Source of the DNA: Viola odorata
Taxonomy: Eukaryota > Streptophyta > Magnoliopsida > Malpighiales > Violaceae
Direction: 5' to 3'
NCBI GenBank assembly: GCA_963691705.1
Contig: OY829544.1
Coordinates: forward strand, 43,359,917-43,423,916
Length of the DNA: 64,000 bases
The notes below the pieces were generated by a model. That model saw only the letters and a list, made by a program, of their open reading frames with translations, searched no databases and was not told where the DNA came from. Position numbers and translations under genes: made by a program. Positions 12,688-24,627 of this stretch are shown here, one piece after another (position 1 is the stretch's first letter; each line of letters opens with the position of its first letter).

Positions 12688-12835
12688 GTGTGGTGACTTG
12701 GTCACCCGTGTTGGTGTGACGACTTGGTTGTCCACTTCTTCAGTTATGTCGTGTGACGGCTTGGTCGTCCACTTCATCAGTAATGTTATGTGACGACTTG
12801 GTCGTCCACTTATCAGTCTTGTCGCGGTGATTTGC
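12688..12835 (+). repeat. About 46-bp tandem repeat, 3-4 copies
   Basis: Units of the type GTGTGACGACTTGGT followed by TGTCCACTTCTTCAGT or variants. It abuts the 35-bp array downstream. Confidence 0.6.
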
Positions 12836-12851
12836 CCACCTTTCAAACTTT

Positions 12852-13370
12852 CGTGTGGCAGTTCAAAACCCCACCTTCCAAGTTTAGTGTGGCGGTTCAA
12901 AACCCCACCTTTCAAACTTTAGTGTGGCGGTTCAAAACCCCACCTTTCAAACTTTAGAGTGGCGGTTCAAAACCCCACCTTTCAAACTTTCATGTCGCGG
13001 TTCAAAACCCCACCTTTCAAACTTTAGTGTGGTGGTTCAAAACCCCACCTTTCAAACTTTCGTGTGGCGGTTCAATACTCCACCTTTCAAACTTTAGTGT
13101 GGCGGTTCAAAACCCCACCTTTCAAACTTTCGTGTGGTGGTTCAAAACCCCACCTTTCAAACTTTCGTGTGGTGGTTCAAAACCCCACCTTTCAAACTTT
13201 TGTGTGGTGGTTCAAAACCCCACCTTTCAAACTTTTGTGTGGTGGTTCAAAACCCCACCTTTCAAACTTTAGTGTGGTGGTTCAAAACCCCACCTTTCAA
13301 ACTTTCGTGTGGCAGTTCAAAACTCCACCTTTCAAACTTTCGCGTGGCGGTTCAAAACCCCACTTTTTTA
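12852..13370 (+). repeat. 35-bp minisatellite, about 15 copies
   Basis: The unit is GTGTGGCGGTTCAAAACC plus CCACCTTTCAAACTTTA, repeated head to tail with few changes. Because 35 is not a multiple of three, open frames appear in all three phases and are not genes. Confidence 0.9.
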
Positions 13371-13425
13371 AAATTTCGGGGGCAACAATGCCCGAGAAAA
13401 GCTACATCACCATTAATTTCCTGCA

Positions 13426-13668
13426 TCAATCAGCGACGGCCTACGAGTACGACCCTCGATGTAGCTGACTTTTACTTTCCTGCACCATCAGCAACGGCCT
13501 ACGAGTACGACCCTCGACGTAGCTGAAGTTTACTTTTCTGCATCAATCAGTGACGACCTACGAGTACGACCCTCGACGTAGCTGGAATTTACTTTTCTGC
13601 ATCAAACAACGACGGCCTACGAGTACGACCCTCGACGGAGCTGAAGTTTACATTTTCTACATCGACGT
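13426..13668 (+). repeat. About 60-bp tandem repeat, 4 copies
   Basis: Units contain ACGGCCTACGAGTACGACC, CTCGA(T/C)GTAGCTG and TTACTTT(C/T)CTGCA. It is still inside the tail of element F. Confidence 0.8.
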
Positions 13669-13707
13669 CTGAGCATTGCGGTGTCCTCATTCAGATGTCA
13701 ATTTCAT

Positions 13708-13962
13708 TTCCGGCATAAAGGTATGGACTGCGAGTGCTACCCTCGCCTTACCTGATTTACTTTCCTGCATAAAGGTATGGACTGCGAGTGCTACCCTCGC
13801 TCTACCTGATTTACTTTCCTGCACCAAGATATGGACTGCGAGTGCTACCCTCGCCCTACCTGATTTACATTTCTGCCAATTTACTTTTCATCCCATTATC
13901 CGGGACAAGTCATTTACATTTTTGCATCTACTTTTCATCCCATTATCAGGGAGGTGTGCATT
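13708..13962 (+). repeat. 57-bp tandem repeat (3 copies) plus a short duplicated unit
   Basis: Three units of AAGGTATGGACTGCGAGTGC, TACCCTCGC and ACCTGATTTACTTTCCTGCA are followed by two copies of ACTTTTCATCCCATTATC. Element B sequence begins about 35 bp further on. Confidence 0.8.
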
Positions 13963-13997
13963 TACATTTTGCATTTTTCAAACCATTACGGGTTCGG

Positions 13998-16900
13998 GAG
14001 TAAGCCCCGAAGAGAATGTGCAATTAACCCAACTGCTAAGAAAATGCAAAGGAGAATTCGCGTGGAAACCGGCGGACATGCCCGGAATTTCGCGAGAGGT
14101 TGCGGAACACCGGTTAAACGTTAGCCCTGACGCCAAGCCTATTCAGCAAAAGCGGTGCGTTTTATCACCAGAAAAGATAGCAGCCATCGAGAAAGAGTTA
14201 CTTAAGCTCACGGATGCGGGATTCATCCGAGAAGTCCAATACCCGACCTGGCTAGCTAACCCTGTGTTAGTTCCTAAGCCTAACGGGGATTGGCGCATGT
14301 ACATCGATTTCACTGACCTGAACAACGCCTGCCCCAAAGATTGCTATCCCCTTTCTCGAATCGATCAGTTGGTCGACCAAACCGCTAGATACGCCTACCT
14401 AAGCTCCCTGGATGCTAACTCCGGGTATCACCAAATTCCTATGGCCATAGAAGATGAAGAGAAAACCGCCTTCATCACCCCGAGGGCTACTTACTGCTAC
14501 ACTGCAATGTCGTTTGGGCTAAAAAACATCGGGGCAACGTTCCAGCGCATGGCAAATAAAGTTTTCGAAAAGCAAATTGGGCGAAATATGGAGGCTTACG
14601 TGGACGACATCCTAGTCAAAAGTCAAAGCTTTAAAGACCACCTAACTGACTTGGAAGAAGTCTTCAGTGTGATGGAAGAATACAAAATGAAGCTGAATCC
14701 ACGGAAATGCATGTTTGCGTTCCAAACGGGTAAATTCTTGGGCTACGTGGTTAGCCGGAAGGGTATCCAACCTAACCCTTCGAAGATAAAGGCCATCTAG
14801 GATATGATACCCCCTCGGACTGTCAAAGAAATACAGAAGCTCACCGGGCGCATCATCGCGTTGGGACGGTTCATCTCTAAGCAGGGTGAGAGATTCTTAC
14901 CCTTCTTCAAAGTCATTCGAAACAAGGACCCTTTCGGATGGACAGAGGAATGTGAGAAAGCTTATCTCTCATCCGATCTAGTGCTAACAAGGCCTGAATC
15001 CGGCGATGAGCTATATCTATACCTGGGCGTAGCTAACGAGGTAGTCAGTGTTGTCCTCGTACGAAGCGAAGGGCATATACACCATCCTGTATTTTTCGTT
15101 AGCCACATATTGAAAGATGCTGAGCTACGATACGCCCGCATCGAGAAGATAGCGCTTGCCCTAATACAAGCAACATGAAAGATGGACCGATACTTCCAAG
15201 CCCACCCCGTCACCGTACTCACCGATCAGCCTTTGAGAAAAATCTTTAGAAAGCCAGAGTCCTCGGGGAGAATGTTAATTTGGGCAATCGAACTCGAACA
15301 ATATGGGCTACAGTACAAAGCTAGACCAGCTATTAAAGCCCAAGCGTTAGCAGACTTCATAGCGGAATGCACATTCACAAAAGACGCGTTGATAGACCTA
15401 TCAGAAGAAGAATCAGAAGATTTATACCTCCCGTCCCCGGAAACGTACGCAGACTAATGGGTTATTCACGTGGATGAAGCGAAAAATCAAGAGTTAGCAG
15501 GCGCAGGCGTTTTCCTAGTTGGACCAAACGGCATGAAGATACGATATGCCATCAGAATCCTGTAACTGTTGTCCAACAATGCAGCTGAATACGAAGCATT
15601 ACTAGTAGGACTAAGAATAGGAAACAGCTTCTTCGTTGAAGCTGCGCATGCCTCGGAACCAGAACGCGGCCTACGTTTAAAGATACGCGGGGATTCTAAA
15701 CTAATAATGGATCAAGTTCTAAGGAACTCCCAAGCCAGAGAACCCATCATGATTCAATATTTGCCCAAAGTAAAGCATGAGCTGTCGGAAATGCAGGTAA
15801 AAGGCACCCAGGTCACCTTTGAACATATTCCCAGGAAAAATAACGAGGCTGACAGCCTCGCCAAGATGGCAACCAATTTAGAAGCCCCCATACCCAATGA
15901 TGTGAACTACGGAGAACTATCCACACCCTTTTTCATGGAAGAGCAAACATCGCTTTGTGTGGAGGAGATAGAAAGCGACTGGAGAATCCCAGTGATAGAA
16001 TATCTGAAACATGATAAGCTACCAGAGGAGAACGTGGAAAGGAGGAAAATCCTGAAATGGGCGGTGCGATGCACGTACTACAACGGAGAGTTGATACGAA
16101 GATGCTTCTCCCATCCAGCCACTAAGTGCATAACGGAGCAAGAAGGCCTTCATGTATTGCGAGAAATTCATGAAGGGATATGTGGCATGCACATCGCCAG
16201 CGACACTCTGGCGTCCCAAGTCTTTCGGTCAGGGTTCTACTGGCCCACCATTCGGAGAGATTGCCATAAATTCGTAAAAACCTGCCAGAAATATCAAGAA
16301 TATGCTAAGATCCCTCGAAAATCGGCCGTGCAGATTTCAGAGATAGTCGCTCCATGCCCGTTTGCTAAATGGGGCATTGACATCTTGGGCCCGTTTCCAA
16401 AAGCCAGATCTCAATTAAAATTTGTGGTCGTGGCGGTAGACTATTTCACAAAATGGGTCGAAGCTGAAGCGTTAGCCACCATCACCACAGAGAAAATCTG
16501 GCATTTCTTTAAGCACCAAGTCATTATGCGATTTGGGGTACCGCGCATACTGGTTAGTGACAACGGAACACAGTTTATGAGCCAATTCTTCAGAAATCAG
16601 TGCGTAGAGTTTCAGATCGAACAAAGGTTCTCTTCTGTAGCACACCCTTAAACTAATGGCCAGGCCGAAGTGACCAACCGCAGTATTCTTAGCGGCATTA
16701 AAAGAAACCTAGAAGGTTCCAAAAAGAAGTGGCCAGACGAACTACCATACGTATTGTGGGCCTACCGTATGACCGTCAAAGCCAGCACAGGAGAAACCCC
16801 ATTCGCGTTAGCCTTTGGAACAGAAGTCGTCACACCGGTAGAAATTGGCACCATAAGCCTTCGGGTGGCTCATTTCAAGGAAGAAGCCAATGAAGAAAGG

Positions 16901-17215
16901 TTACGCGCTAACCTTGACGCGCTGCCAGAAGCACACAAGGAGACTCTCCTAAAAACCCTGCATTACAAAAGGAAAATGGCACAATACCACAATAGGCAGG
17001 TGAGAGAACGATTGCTTAAGGCAGGGGATCTAGTGCTCAAAGACAAACGAGCAGTAGGACAACGCATGGGAAAACTTAGCCCAAACTGGGAAGGGCCGTA
17101 TCGTGTCACCCGCGTTGTAGGTAGGGGAGCCTACCATTTGGAAACGCTCGATGGAATGCCCCTGCAAAACTCTTGGAATATAGCTCAGCTGAAGCTATAC
17201 CATGCCAGAAACTAG
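13998..17215 (+). pseudogene. pol: pol of element B (five stops, small deletion)
   Basis: The RT N-terminal approach, full RT with YVDD at 14,597-14,608, first RNase H, second RNase H (AEYEALL, RGDSK, NEADSLAKM), integrase zinc finger and DDE core (WGIDILGPF, VSDNGTQF, NGQAEVTN), and a C-terminus ending KLYHARN. One frame is kept throughout. It is interrupted by TAG 14,798-14,800, TGA 15,176-15,178, TAA 15,455-15,457, TAA 15,563-15,565 and TAA 16,649-16,651. An in-frame loss of about six residues near 14,965 removes FAGLKA relative to A. The last zinc-finger cysteine is Tyr (16,292-16,294; CQKY instead of CQKC). No protease or gag is present. Confidence 0.92.
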
Positions 17216-17299
17216 TCCCTCCTATCCGGTAATATGAATATTATTCTAACAAAAGAATCATAAGCACTCTTTGTGTACTTTGTGGCTGAAAACATGCAG

Positions 17300-17815
17300 G
17301 CAAATGAAGGATGCCAGGAGTGAAAATCCTATCCTTATGATGGCTGGTCCTGATCAGACAGCTCACTAAGACGAGGCACGCCCTGGCATAGCATAGCGTC
17401 GGGAGTGAAAATCCTATCCTTATGGCAACCGTGCTCACATAGACGGCCCATTAAGACGAGGCATGCCCCCAACGCCCCCGGGAGTGAAAATCCTATCCTT
17501 GTGGCAACCGTGCTCACACAGACGGCCCATTAAGACGAGGCACGCCCCGGCATCCTTGGGAGTGAAAATCCTATCCTTGTGGCAACCGTGCTCACATAGA
17601 CGGCCCATTAAGATGAGGCACGCCCCGAGGAGAGACCAACTTCATCCTGGAAGTGAAAATCCTATCCTTATGGCAACCGTGCTCACATAGACGACCCATT
17701 AAGACGAGGCATGCTCTAGAGACGCGAGGTTTCAACGCTTGGGAGTGAAAATCCTATCCTTGTGATGTCCGGTCCTGATCAAACGGCTCACTAAGACGAG
17801 GCACGCCCCAAGCCA
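17300..17815 (+). repeat. 80-90 bp repeats between pol and antisense cassette, about 6 copies
   Basis: Units carry GGGAGTGAAAATCCTATCC, GGCAACCGTGCTCACATAGA and AAGACGAGGCACGCCC. They are the reverse-orientation equivalent of the repeats at 48,798-49,290 in A, as expected from the opposite orientation of the two elements. Confidence 0.85.
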
Positions 17816-18297
17816 ATCTTTGACACATGGAAAGAAAAGATACCCCAGCTAGTAACCGAGCGGTTGATACCCGGTGAAGTAAGAGCTGGAGAGGTATCCA
17901 TATCACAGCAACACCGTCGCGGCAGGCCTAGCAAGGCTAGAGAGTTCCCCCTAACAACAAAGGGTGGCATGAATTTGAGCGCAACACGGGCAGAAGTGAC
18001 GCTGATTCATCCTCGAAAATACTACCAGAAGACACAATGATAGGGCCATAAAAAATGTAGCTGAGGAACCTGTATGGAGAGTCACAAGCGCAGAACGGAC
18101 TTATCTCCAAAATAGAAACACGGTGGCAAACGCCATGGGTGAACAATTGCACAAAGCAGTATTATGAAACGAAATAGATAAAGAAATTCCATTCAAAAGC
18201 GGCGGCTTAATCAAGAAAAGAAGTGATATTGTCAATATTACAAAATAAAGGTGTGCACATCGGCCACAACAATCAAAAAATGCATAAAGCATGATGC
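17816..18297. other. Gene-free gap between repeats and aORF4 of B
   Basis: Contains one copy of the unit that is repeated three times in A (CTAGTAACCGAGCGGTTGAT followed by ACCCGGTGAAG). The remainder is the 3' flank of aORF4. No gene is seen. Confidence 0.5.
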
Positions 18298-20561
18298 CTA
18301 AGGAGCGGTTGGTGCATTGCCTCCTCCTTGCTGAGCAGATTTCCAGCAATAGAAGCCCTCATCAGTAACGGTTGGGACCCCCTTATCAAAGTAGTCAGCA
18401 AGAACTTCAACACGAAGGTTCTCTACCCTATAGTTATACATAAAAGCGTCCGACATGATTGCTCCACCTTCCTTCAGATACCAACGGCTCTTCTCAGCGG
18501 AAAGAGCAAGCTCGGCAGATAGCTCAGCGTTCCTCTGTCTCTCCTAACGTAACTCGGTCTCCTCTCTAGAAAGGCGTTCGTTCAGAGCAACACCCTTCTA
18601 TTTTTCCTCCTCCAAAGCAAGCCTGACAGCTTCCACCTCTTGCTTAACAGTCGCTGCCTCCTGCTTAGCAGCTGCGGCCTCCTGTTTGGCAGTCTCTGAT
18701 TCTTGTTTGGCGGTGGTAAGGGCGTCCAGGTAACTCTGACGCTCAGACAGCAGCCTATTTATCTCTCTCTGCTCGTTCGCCGTCTCTCTGGCATTTTCCT
18801 CATCCATGTAATGGAGATGGCAGAGTGAAGAAAACACTTGAGAGCGAAGAAAGTTTATGCGCTCCTGCTGGCTCTTAGCCACAAAGGCATCCCTTTCTCT
18901 CTGAAGAAACATCATCTCGGCCGCTAGAAAAGAGGTAGACGCGAGGATAGCGTCATGATGAGCATCCGCGGGGAACTGCAGAACATTATCTCTGAAAGAG
19001 CTCAGGTCAATCTGGTGAGTAGCAAGGAGTGGAGGAACATACGAAGAGGCGTCAGCCATCAAGTTGGGAGCAGGGCCACCTCTCGCGGCAGTAGGAGGAG
19101 ACATCGGAACAAAAAGCAGAGTAGTAGGAGAAGGAGGTCGACTGTTGGAACCCCTCGCGTTAGGGGCAAAGGATCCATCCCTACCAAGCGTTCCAAGATT
19201 AAGGGCACTAGGGTTAAAGCCTGCCGCAGCAGAAGAAGAATAGATCGGGGAATCACTTAAAACGTGAGGATCACCGCCAAAGCTAGCACCTTGCGACTGA
19301 TCGACAGGTGCACCCCCGCCCCCAAGGACTGTCAGAAGAGGATTAGCAGCAGACGACGAGGGACTATTTTGAAGCTCATAGCGAGCCTTCTTTTGACGCT
19401 CTCGGAGGGATTCAGCGATAGACATGTCACCCTGGGAGGACGAATGAGCAGAAACAGCAACGGTTTCCTAAATAACACAGAGCGTAATAAGGAAACTGCG
19501 CGAAAAGAAGGAAAATAGTAGGGGAAGGAAAATAAATACCTGAGTACCCAAAGTAACTAGAGGAATTCCAGTGGGGATCGTGTCAGTTGTCGCCTCCAAA
19601 AATACGGCAGCCTAGGAAGAAACGAGAGGCGTAACATGCGTTTTCCTAGCCCTTTTCTTCTTTGCAGCACGAGTTCGATGAGGTGGCGCTTGGGCAGTGT
19701 CCGGGGTGGTAGCAGTAACCTCCCCTTCAGCAGCGGCAGCGGCAGCGGCTGCAGCAGCTCTAGCTTCGACTTCCGCCTTTTTCTTTTGCTCTTATTTCCT
19801 CTTCCTTTGGAAATACTCAGGCTCCCAACCGGGTGGAGACACTGCACAGTTACAAAATGTTAGCGTTAGTTCTTCCCTGCAACGTAAAAGGGAAAGGCCA
19901 AACGCTCACCCCTTTTGAACTTCTCCATATCCTACCCGTTAGCCACTTTACGGGCATCAACGCTGAAGTCTAGCTGAAGCAGCGTCTTCAACCAGCCATC
20001 TTCCGGGTCAGAAAGGGGTTTCCGGTTACCCCAAGCCCCATCTTTAATTTCCCCATTAAAACCGACCCTCCATAAAGGCTCAGGCAAGTCAACGATAAAA
20101 AACCCCTCCTTCCAGCCAGGAACAAAAGATTCAATGCCTATGAGTTTCCAAGTAAAGGGCTTTAGTGAGCCATCTTCATAACGGGGGATACTGATATCAC
20201 CCCCTTACGAGAGTACAGCTGGAAAATATCATGAAGCAATGCCAAAGTGGGAGATTCAATCCCTTTGAAATGGCACAATGCGGCAAAGGCGCTAACAACG
20301 CAAATCGCTTTAGGGCTCAACTGAGCCGGAGCCAAGTCGGAATCAGCCAACAGCAATTTCACAAGCGGGTCAAGGGGAAGACAAAACCCATAATCAAATA
20401 ACTTAGCCTACAACATTCTACTATTGTCGGGTAAAACACTGTTCAGGCGAAGTTATTCAGAAGCAACAAGCACAGGATAATCTTTGGGGAATCGAGCATT
20501 AGACTCAGCCAGCTTGCGATGAATTAAAGGCAGTGTATAAAGAGCGGCGAGGGTTATTTTT
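18298..20561 (-). pseudogene. aORF4, Transposase_28-like/coiled-coil gene, copy B (broken)
   Basis: Minus-strand exons: exon 1 to 19,910, exon 2 19,841-19,540, exon 3 19,467-18,298. The first intron is 68 bp, exactly as in copy A. The N-terminal Transposase_28-like domain (PLDPLVKLLLADSD, AAALC-type blocks), an Ala/Lys-rich linker and a Q/E/K-rich coiled coil are visible. The start codon and first ~30 residues are deleted (break near 20,562). Stops occur at 20,453, near 20,408, in the last codons of exon 1, in exon 2, and at 18,598 in exon 3. There is also a frameshift near 20,205. Exon 3 reads openly from 19,425 to 18,598. Confidence 0.75.
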
Positions 20562-21125
20562 CCAGAAGGCAACAGCGTACAAGAAAGGAGATTAAAAAAG
20601 AAAGAGGAGATAGGGAAAACATTATATATAACCCTGAAAGGGCATGACCAATTAACAACTGACACATGGCGAAGCAGCGTGACAAAGAGTAAGGCACGCA
20701 CGAGAAGGTATAAGTTTTAAAACAATGATAAAACGCTTCAGCGTTCGCGTCCCCCTAGAAGACGCCTGCTTCAAACGTCTCTCCGTGAAAGGACACGTGT
20801 CCTTCTTCATCATTACTTTTCAAATCGCATTATATGGGGGACTGCAACATTCACTGACCTAAAAAGCAGTGCTAGCCTCACCAAACGGCGCGACAATACA
20901 AAGAGGATAACGAAGAACGAATAACGGTAACATCACAATGAATCAAACGGCGCGATAAGGGTTACATAGTGTCAGTATTATTACAGAAGGAATATCAAAT
21001 GATTTTCATGGAAGAATAAAAGAAAACAGATAGCAATGGGAATAGCCATAAAAGGGGGGATCCAGAAATCCGTTGCAGCACTCGAGACACCCCTTGAAGG
21101 AAAAAGTCGCGCACCACCGTTATCG
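20562..21125. other. Spacer between aORF4 and aORF3 of B
   Basis: Contains a minus-strand TATATATAA at about 20,620-20,632, at the place where copy A has GGTTATATCT, so it is a likely remnant of the aORF4 promoter. No gene is seen. Confidence 0.5.
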
Positions 21126-23241
21126 TCAGCCTCTTTCCCCCTCCGGGGCAGATGAACCATTCCCACTTATGCTAACCTCATCCATTACGGTAGAGACATA
21201 ATCGGCAACTTGGGATGGATTAGAAGAGTCACCCTTAAAGCGGGCTGCGAATCCAGAAGTGAAGGCTTCCAAGACTTTCTTTTTCCACAACTCTTCCTTC
21301 AATGGCGCCCTGGCAAACTCCTCGTCTCGAGCTAACATCTCTTCGCAGAGAAGGAGATTTTTCTTCTTTTCCAACGCCAACTCTGCCTCCAGAACCTCCA
21401 TTTTTGCTTTCCCGGCGGACCTCTCTCTGTTTAGTTCCTTTTGTGACTCGTCATAAAGACGCGTTAGCAGCCTCGCATGGTCCGCCGTTCGGTCAAGCTG
21501 CACCTTTTGAGCACACATCGCGCTAGAAAAATTTGTGACTCACGATCATAAATTTCGAACAGATAGTTCAGATAGCGGAAGGTATCCAGAGAGTCATTCA
21601 TAACATGCCGGTGACGGGCCTTTGGAGAAAGCTGAAGAAATTTCTCTTTTTCTTCCCGGGAACTCATCATTTCCCCTATCAAGGGCGCGGTAAACTCATC
21701 TCTAGAGAAGGGTTGGGGTACTCCGACAGCACGGAGACTATCAAAGCAGAACCCTGTCAGGTTCATACGATAGGCTGGGGTCCCGCTAGGGCCACCGTAG
21801 GAAAGATTGACTGACAGAGTTGAAGAAGAACCCTTAGTAAGCACATTCGAGATAGGAGTAAAGAACAGCTGCGGAAGGGCTTTAGGCGGCAACCCAGCAG
21901 GTGAGTCCATAGCGGAAAGCGTGATCACTACATCAGGAATACAGTGAGAAATTGGAGAATCAGGAGCGTTAGCTGTAGGAAGAGGACATGCCATCGGTAG
22001 AACCTCCGCCTCAGTAGAATAGGTAGTAGCTGACGCCTCAGTGGTCTTCACCGGCTGAGAGGTACTCGCCTTAGACGAAACGACAGATATAGAAGCAGTC
22101 GCCGCATCAACAGAAGATACCCCGGTAGCCTGTTCACTTGTGTCCACTCGAAGTTTTTTCCGACGCAAGGAAGAAGCATGGCAAAGGTCTGGTTTAGCAT
22201 CCATATCCTCGTCGTCACTATCAATCACCCTTGTCGCGGTTCGACCGGAGTTTGTTCCCTTGCGACGATCTGGTAGCCAATTCTCGACGAAACGAGAAGC
22301 TCGGGCAGAGCTGCCGAGCCTTCGCCCTCCTCGGGCAACCGTCTTGGTTCTCCTCCTCGGAGGCCTAACGCTTTGGCGATTGGAGCTTTCGGCAGGAGGA
22401 GAGGCTGGTAAAGTTTGGAGTGGCGTTACATTCAAAGGAGCGCCAGCATCACCTAGAGATCGACCGTTAGCATCTTCTGTAAAATAAACGTGTTAAGACA
22501 AATGCAAAAGAGAACGCAAAAAGAGGCAGACTCACCCATAACGCACTCCTCCAGAGGCTTGAACAAAGCAAAGTCACGGATATGATAGCAGGTATCCTCA
22601 TCCAACAAAGCGTTAGCCTGCTCTAGCTCAGCTCTGGTCAGTATCGCGGGATTCGTCCAAAGGGGGCCTATGAGCTCCTGGTTGAAATTAATGCGCCACA
22701 AACGGGACGGTAGCTTGAGAAAGAAGAAACTACTTTTCCAATCAACCACACCCTTCTTAAAGCCGCGAAACCGCTGCCAGAACGACTGCACGAACGCGTC
22801 ATCCCATCGAGGAGTGATTTCAATTAAACAATTATGACAATTCATACTAAAGAATTTGCGAAATAAATTGAGAGATGGGGTGAAAATGTTCTTCAACTCG
22901 CAAGCGCGAAGAAAAGCATAAACCGCACACCAGGAAGAAGGAGTTATCTGGGCAGGATTAAGGTTGTACTCCCACAGCAGCGTTAGTATTGATTCATGAA
23001 CGAGAAAGCGGAAACCATAAAGGAACATCTTAAAATAAAGTAGCCTACAGAAACCCCACGCCGGATTATGAAGCCGCTTATGACTTTCAGGAATAAAAGG
23101 TTCATATCCGGGAGGAAAGGTAATACCGTGTTCCTCCAGTTCGGCCTTTAGAACCACATCGCATGTAAAAATACTGGGTGATTGTGCGACCTCTGGATCC
23201 ATGGGTTTCCAGATAACCTAGCGAGGCCTATTCCTAACCAT
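21126..23241 (-). pseudogene. aORF3, Transposase_28-like gene, copy B (one stop, one frameshift)
   Basis: Exon 1 23,241-22,536, intron 22,535-22,453 (83 bp, same length as in A), exon 2 22,452-21,126. Exon 1 holds the Transposase_28-like domain (LYFKMFLYGFRF, NPAQITPSSWCAVYAFL). Exon 2 is Ser/Pro/Thr-rich, then a coiled coil (VLEAELALEKKKN). A TAG at 23,220-23,218 (CAG in A) cuts off the first 13 residues, but a Met follows at 23,202 and could restart translation. A 1-bp deletion near 21,525 shifts the frame before the coiled coil. Otherwise it is collinear with the intact copy in A. Confidence 0.8.
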
Positions 23242-23687
23242 AATAAACCAGCAAATAGGAAATCTGAGAGGATTAAAGTGGTACCTTAGAAGGGAAGACC
23301 TACGGGTGAATCGGCGGACGACGGTAGGCGACTAGAAGGTTATTCGGGGAAGAAGATGAAGGAAGACGAAGGGAAAAATTTAAAGCAAGGGCAAAAGTTT
23401 TGGAAAGAGAAAATGGTCCTTCTTAAAGGATTAAAATGCCACCGCATTAATTGAGCCACCAATCATGCTGAGACGCGTGTAAAAAGAAGTTGGCCACGTG
23501 GAAACGCATTAAAGGAATTTGAAAAGAGAAGTTATTCGTCGTGATTCCCCAAAGGGTGACAAAGTTGACCCAGTCAAAATAACCGCGAAGCGGTTGCCCG
23601 ATAAGGCTAACCCCTCGCGTTAGCTATCAACAAGACCAACATGTTGACGGAAAGAAAATCACAAAAAGGAAAGATAGAAAGCATCAG
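23242..23687. other. Spacer between aORF3 and aORF2 of B
   Basis: Upstream region of aORF3 on the minus strand, collinear with 42,707-43,159 in A. No gene is visible. Confidence 0.5.
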
Positions 23688-23693
23688 TTTATT
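23688..23693 (-). terminator. AATAAA downstream of aORF2 (B)
   Basis: AATAAA on the minus strand, about 46 nt after the ancestral stop of aORF2. The same signal sits 37 nt after aORF2 in A, which supports a real polyadenylation signal. Confidence 0.55.
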
Positions 23694-23738
23694 CATAAGA
23701 TGCCAAAAGGCATGTACAATATGCCTAACGTAAGGGCA

Positions 23739-24127
23739 TTAATCATCATCGGGCCAATAAATGCCATAGTGATAAACCCCATCGTCATCCAGGAAGGGCA
23801 TCTTCTCGTCAGCAGACGGAGAGGGTTCATCCACCCCCCTCCCTAAACAGGGGCCTGACGGGCGACTTTCCCTTGGCGCCCGATCCTACCGATCCAGCAT
23901 CAGCGTCATAGAGGAAAGCGTTTGCTACCCTCTCGGGTAGTGGAGCTAGAAGAATCCAAAGCCGCGACGGACACCTTGGAAGTCTTCTCTCTTTGCCTCT
24001 TGCGGCCCTTTCGACGGACCGGAGGCCTCCATGGTGGCGACGGAGGAGGGTGATCTGAGTCCGGCGAAGTCGGAGGGGTTGGCAAGGAGTCACGATCCGC
24101 GGTACTCAAAAAATAAAAATCTGCCAT
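23739..24127 (-). pseudogene. aORF2, small Pro/Ser-rich gene, copy B (frameshifted)
   Basis: ATG at 24,127 begins MADFYFLS, followed by the conserved PTPPTSPDSDHPPPSPP motif and a basic KGRKRQREK stretch. The frame is lost near 23,930 and resumes for the tail ending GIYWPDDD, with stop 23,741-23,739. Intact copy A has 140 residues. No known domain is recognised. Confidence 0.7.
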
Positions 24128-24194
24128 GTGACCTGCAAAAAAGTAAAAGAGAAAGAGGAGGATGAAGATGAACAGGAAAAGGGGAAAGCAACTC

Positions 24195-24203
24195 CCTTAA
24201 ATA
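24195..24203 (-). promoter_or_regulatory. TATA-like box of aORF2 (B)
   Basis: CTATTTAAG on the minus strand, about 70 bp upstream of the aORF2 ATG. Copy A has TATATAAG at the same distance. Confidence 0.45.
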
Positions 24204-24542
24204 GCCAAGGAAGCGCTCCGATCCTCGCGCATGCCCCTGAAAAACAATTAAGGCGCCTGGGAAAGTAACCGTAATTGCAGAATCTGATCCGGCACAGGCA
24301 TACCCGCTCATTAAATGCGCCAATCAAAAGGCACCAAATACCCGCCCAACCACCTACCCCTGGGAAAGCGGCTCAGGAAAACAGTTGAGGCAGAACATTC
24401 ATTGCCGGTTCCCGGAACATAACCACTACAATGCTATGTCCCGAGGAAGACTCATTTTCAGTTGGGCTCATAACGAATACCTCCAACTAACGCATCAAGA
24501 AATCAAACAAGGGAAGAGAAGACTTGATGATAGAAACAACCA

Positions 24543-24548
24543 TTTATT
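24543..24548 (-). terminator. AATAAA downstream of aORF1 (B)
   Basis: AATAAA on the minus strand about 80 nt after the aORF1 stop. It is also found in copies A and C1 within a shared GGCCATA-AATAAA context. Confidence 0.6.
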
Positions 24549-24627
24549 TATGGCCTGAGCAGCCTTAGTGTCTAGATATGTACAAGAAAGCATAAGAAAA
24601 AGAAACAAGAGGAAGCGAAGATAGCGG

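Larger units (their letters stand above)
7183..13994 (+). mobile_element. Ogre-like Ty3/gypsy element F (5' truncated) with repeat-rich tail
   Basis: The element begins abruptly in pol at DVFAW and keeps RT, both RNase H domains and integrase to 10,346. A long non-coding tail with at least five tandem repeat families follows, up to the join with B near 13,995. Tandem repeats in the 3' UTR are a known trait of Tat/Ogre elements. No LTR boundary could be fixed. CTGGGGGCAAACC (about 12,366) and CGGGGGCAACAATG (about 13,377) are possible polypurine/LTR edges. Confidence 0.75.

Noticed and set aside
12852..13526. Three long overlapping plus-strand frames with repeated NPTFQTFVWWFKTPPFK-type peptides
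   Set aside because: They come from a 35-bp tandem repeat read in three phases. There is no start context, splice support or domain.
18955..19260. Plus-strand basic frame opposite aORF4 of B
   Set aside because: Shadow of the coding strand. The minus-strand frame matches aORF4 in A and carries the conserved blocks.
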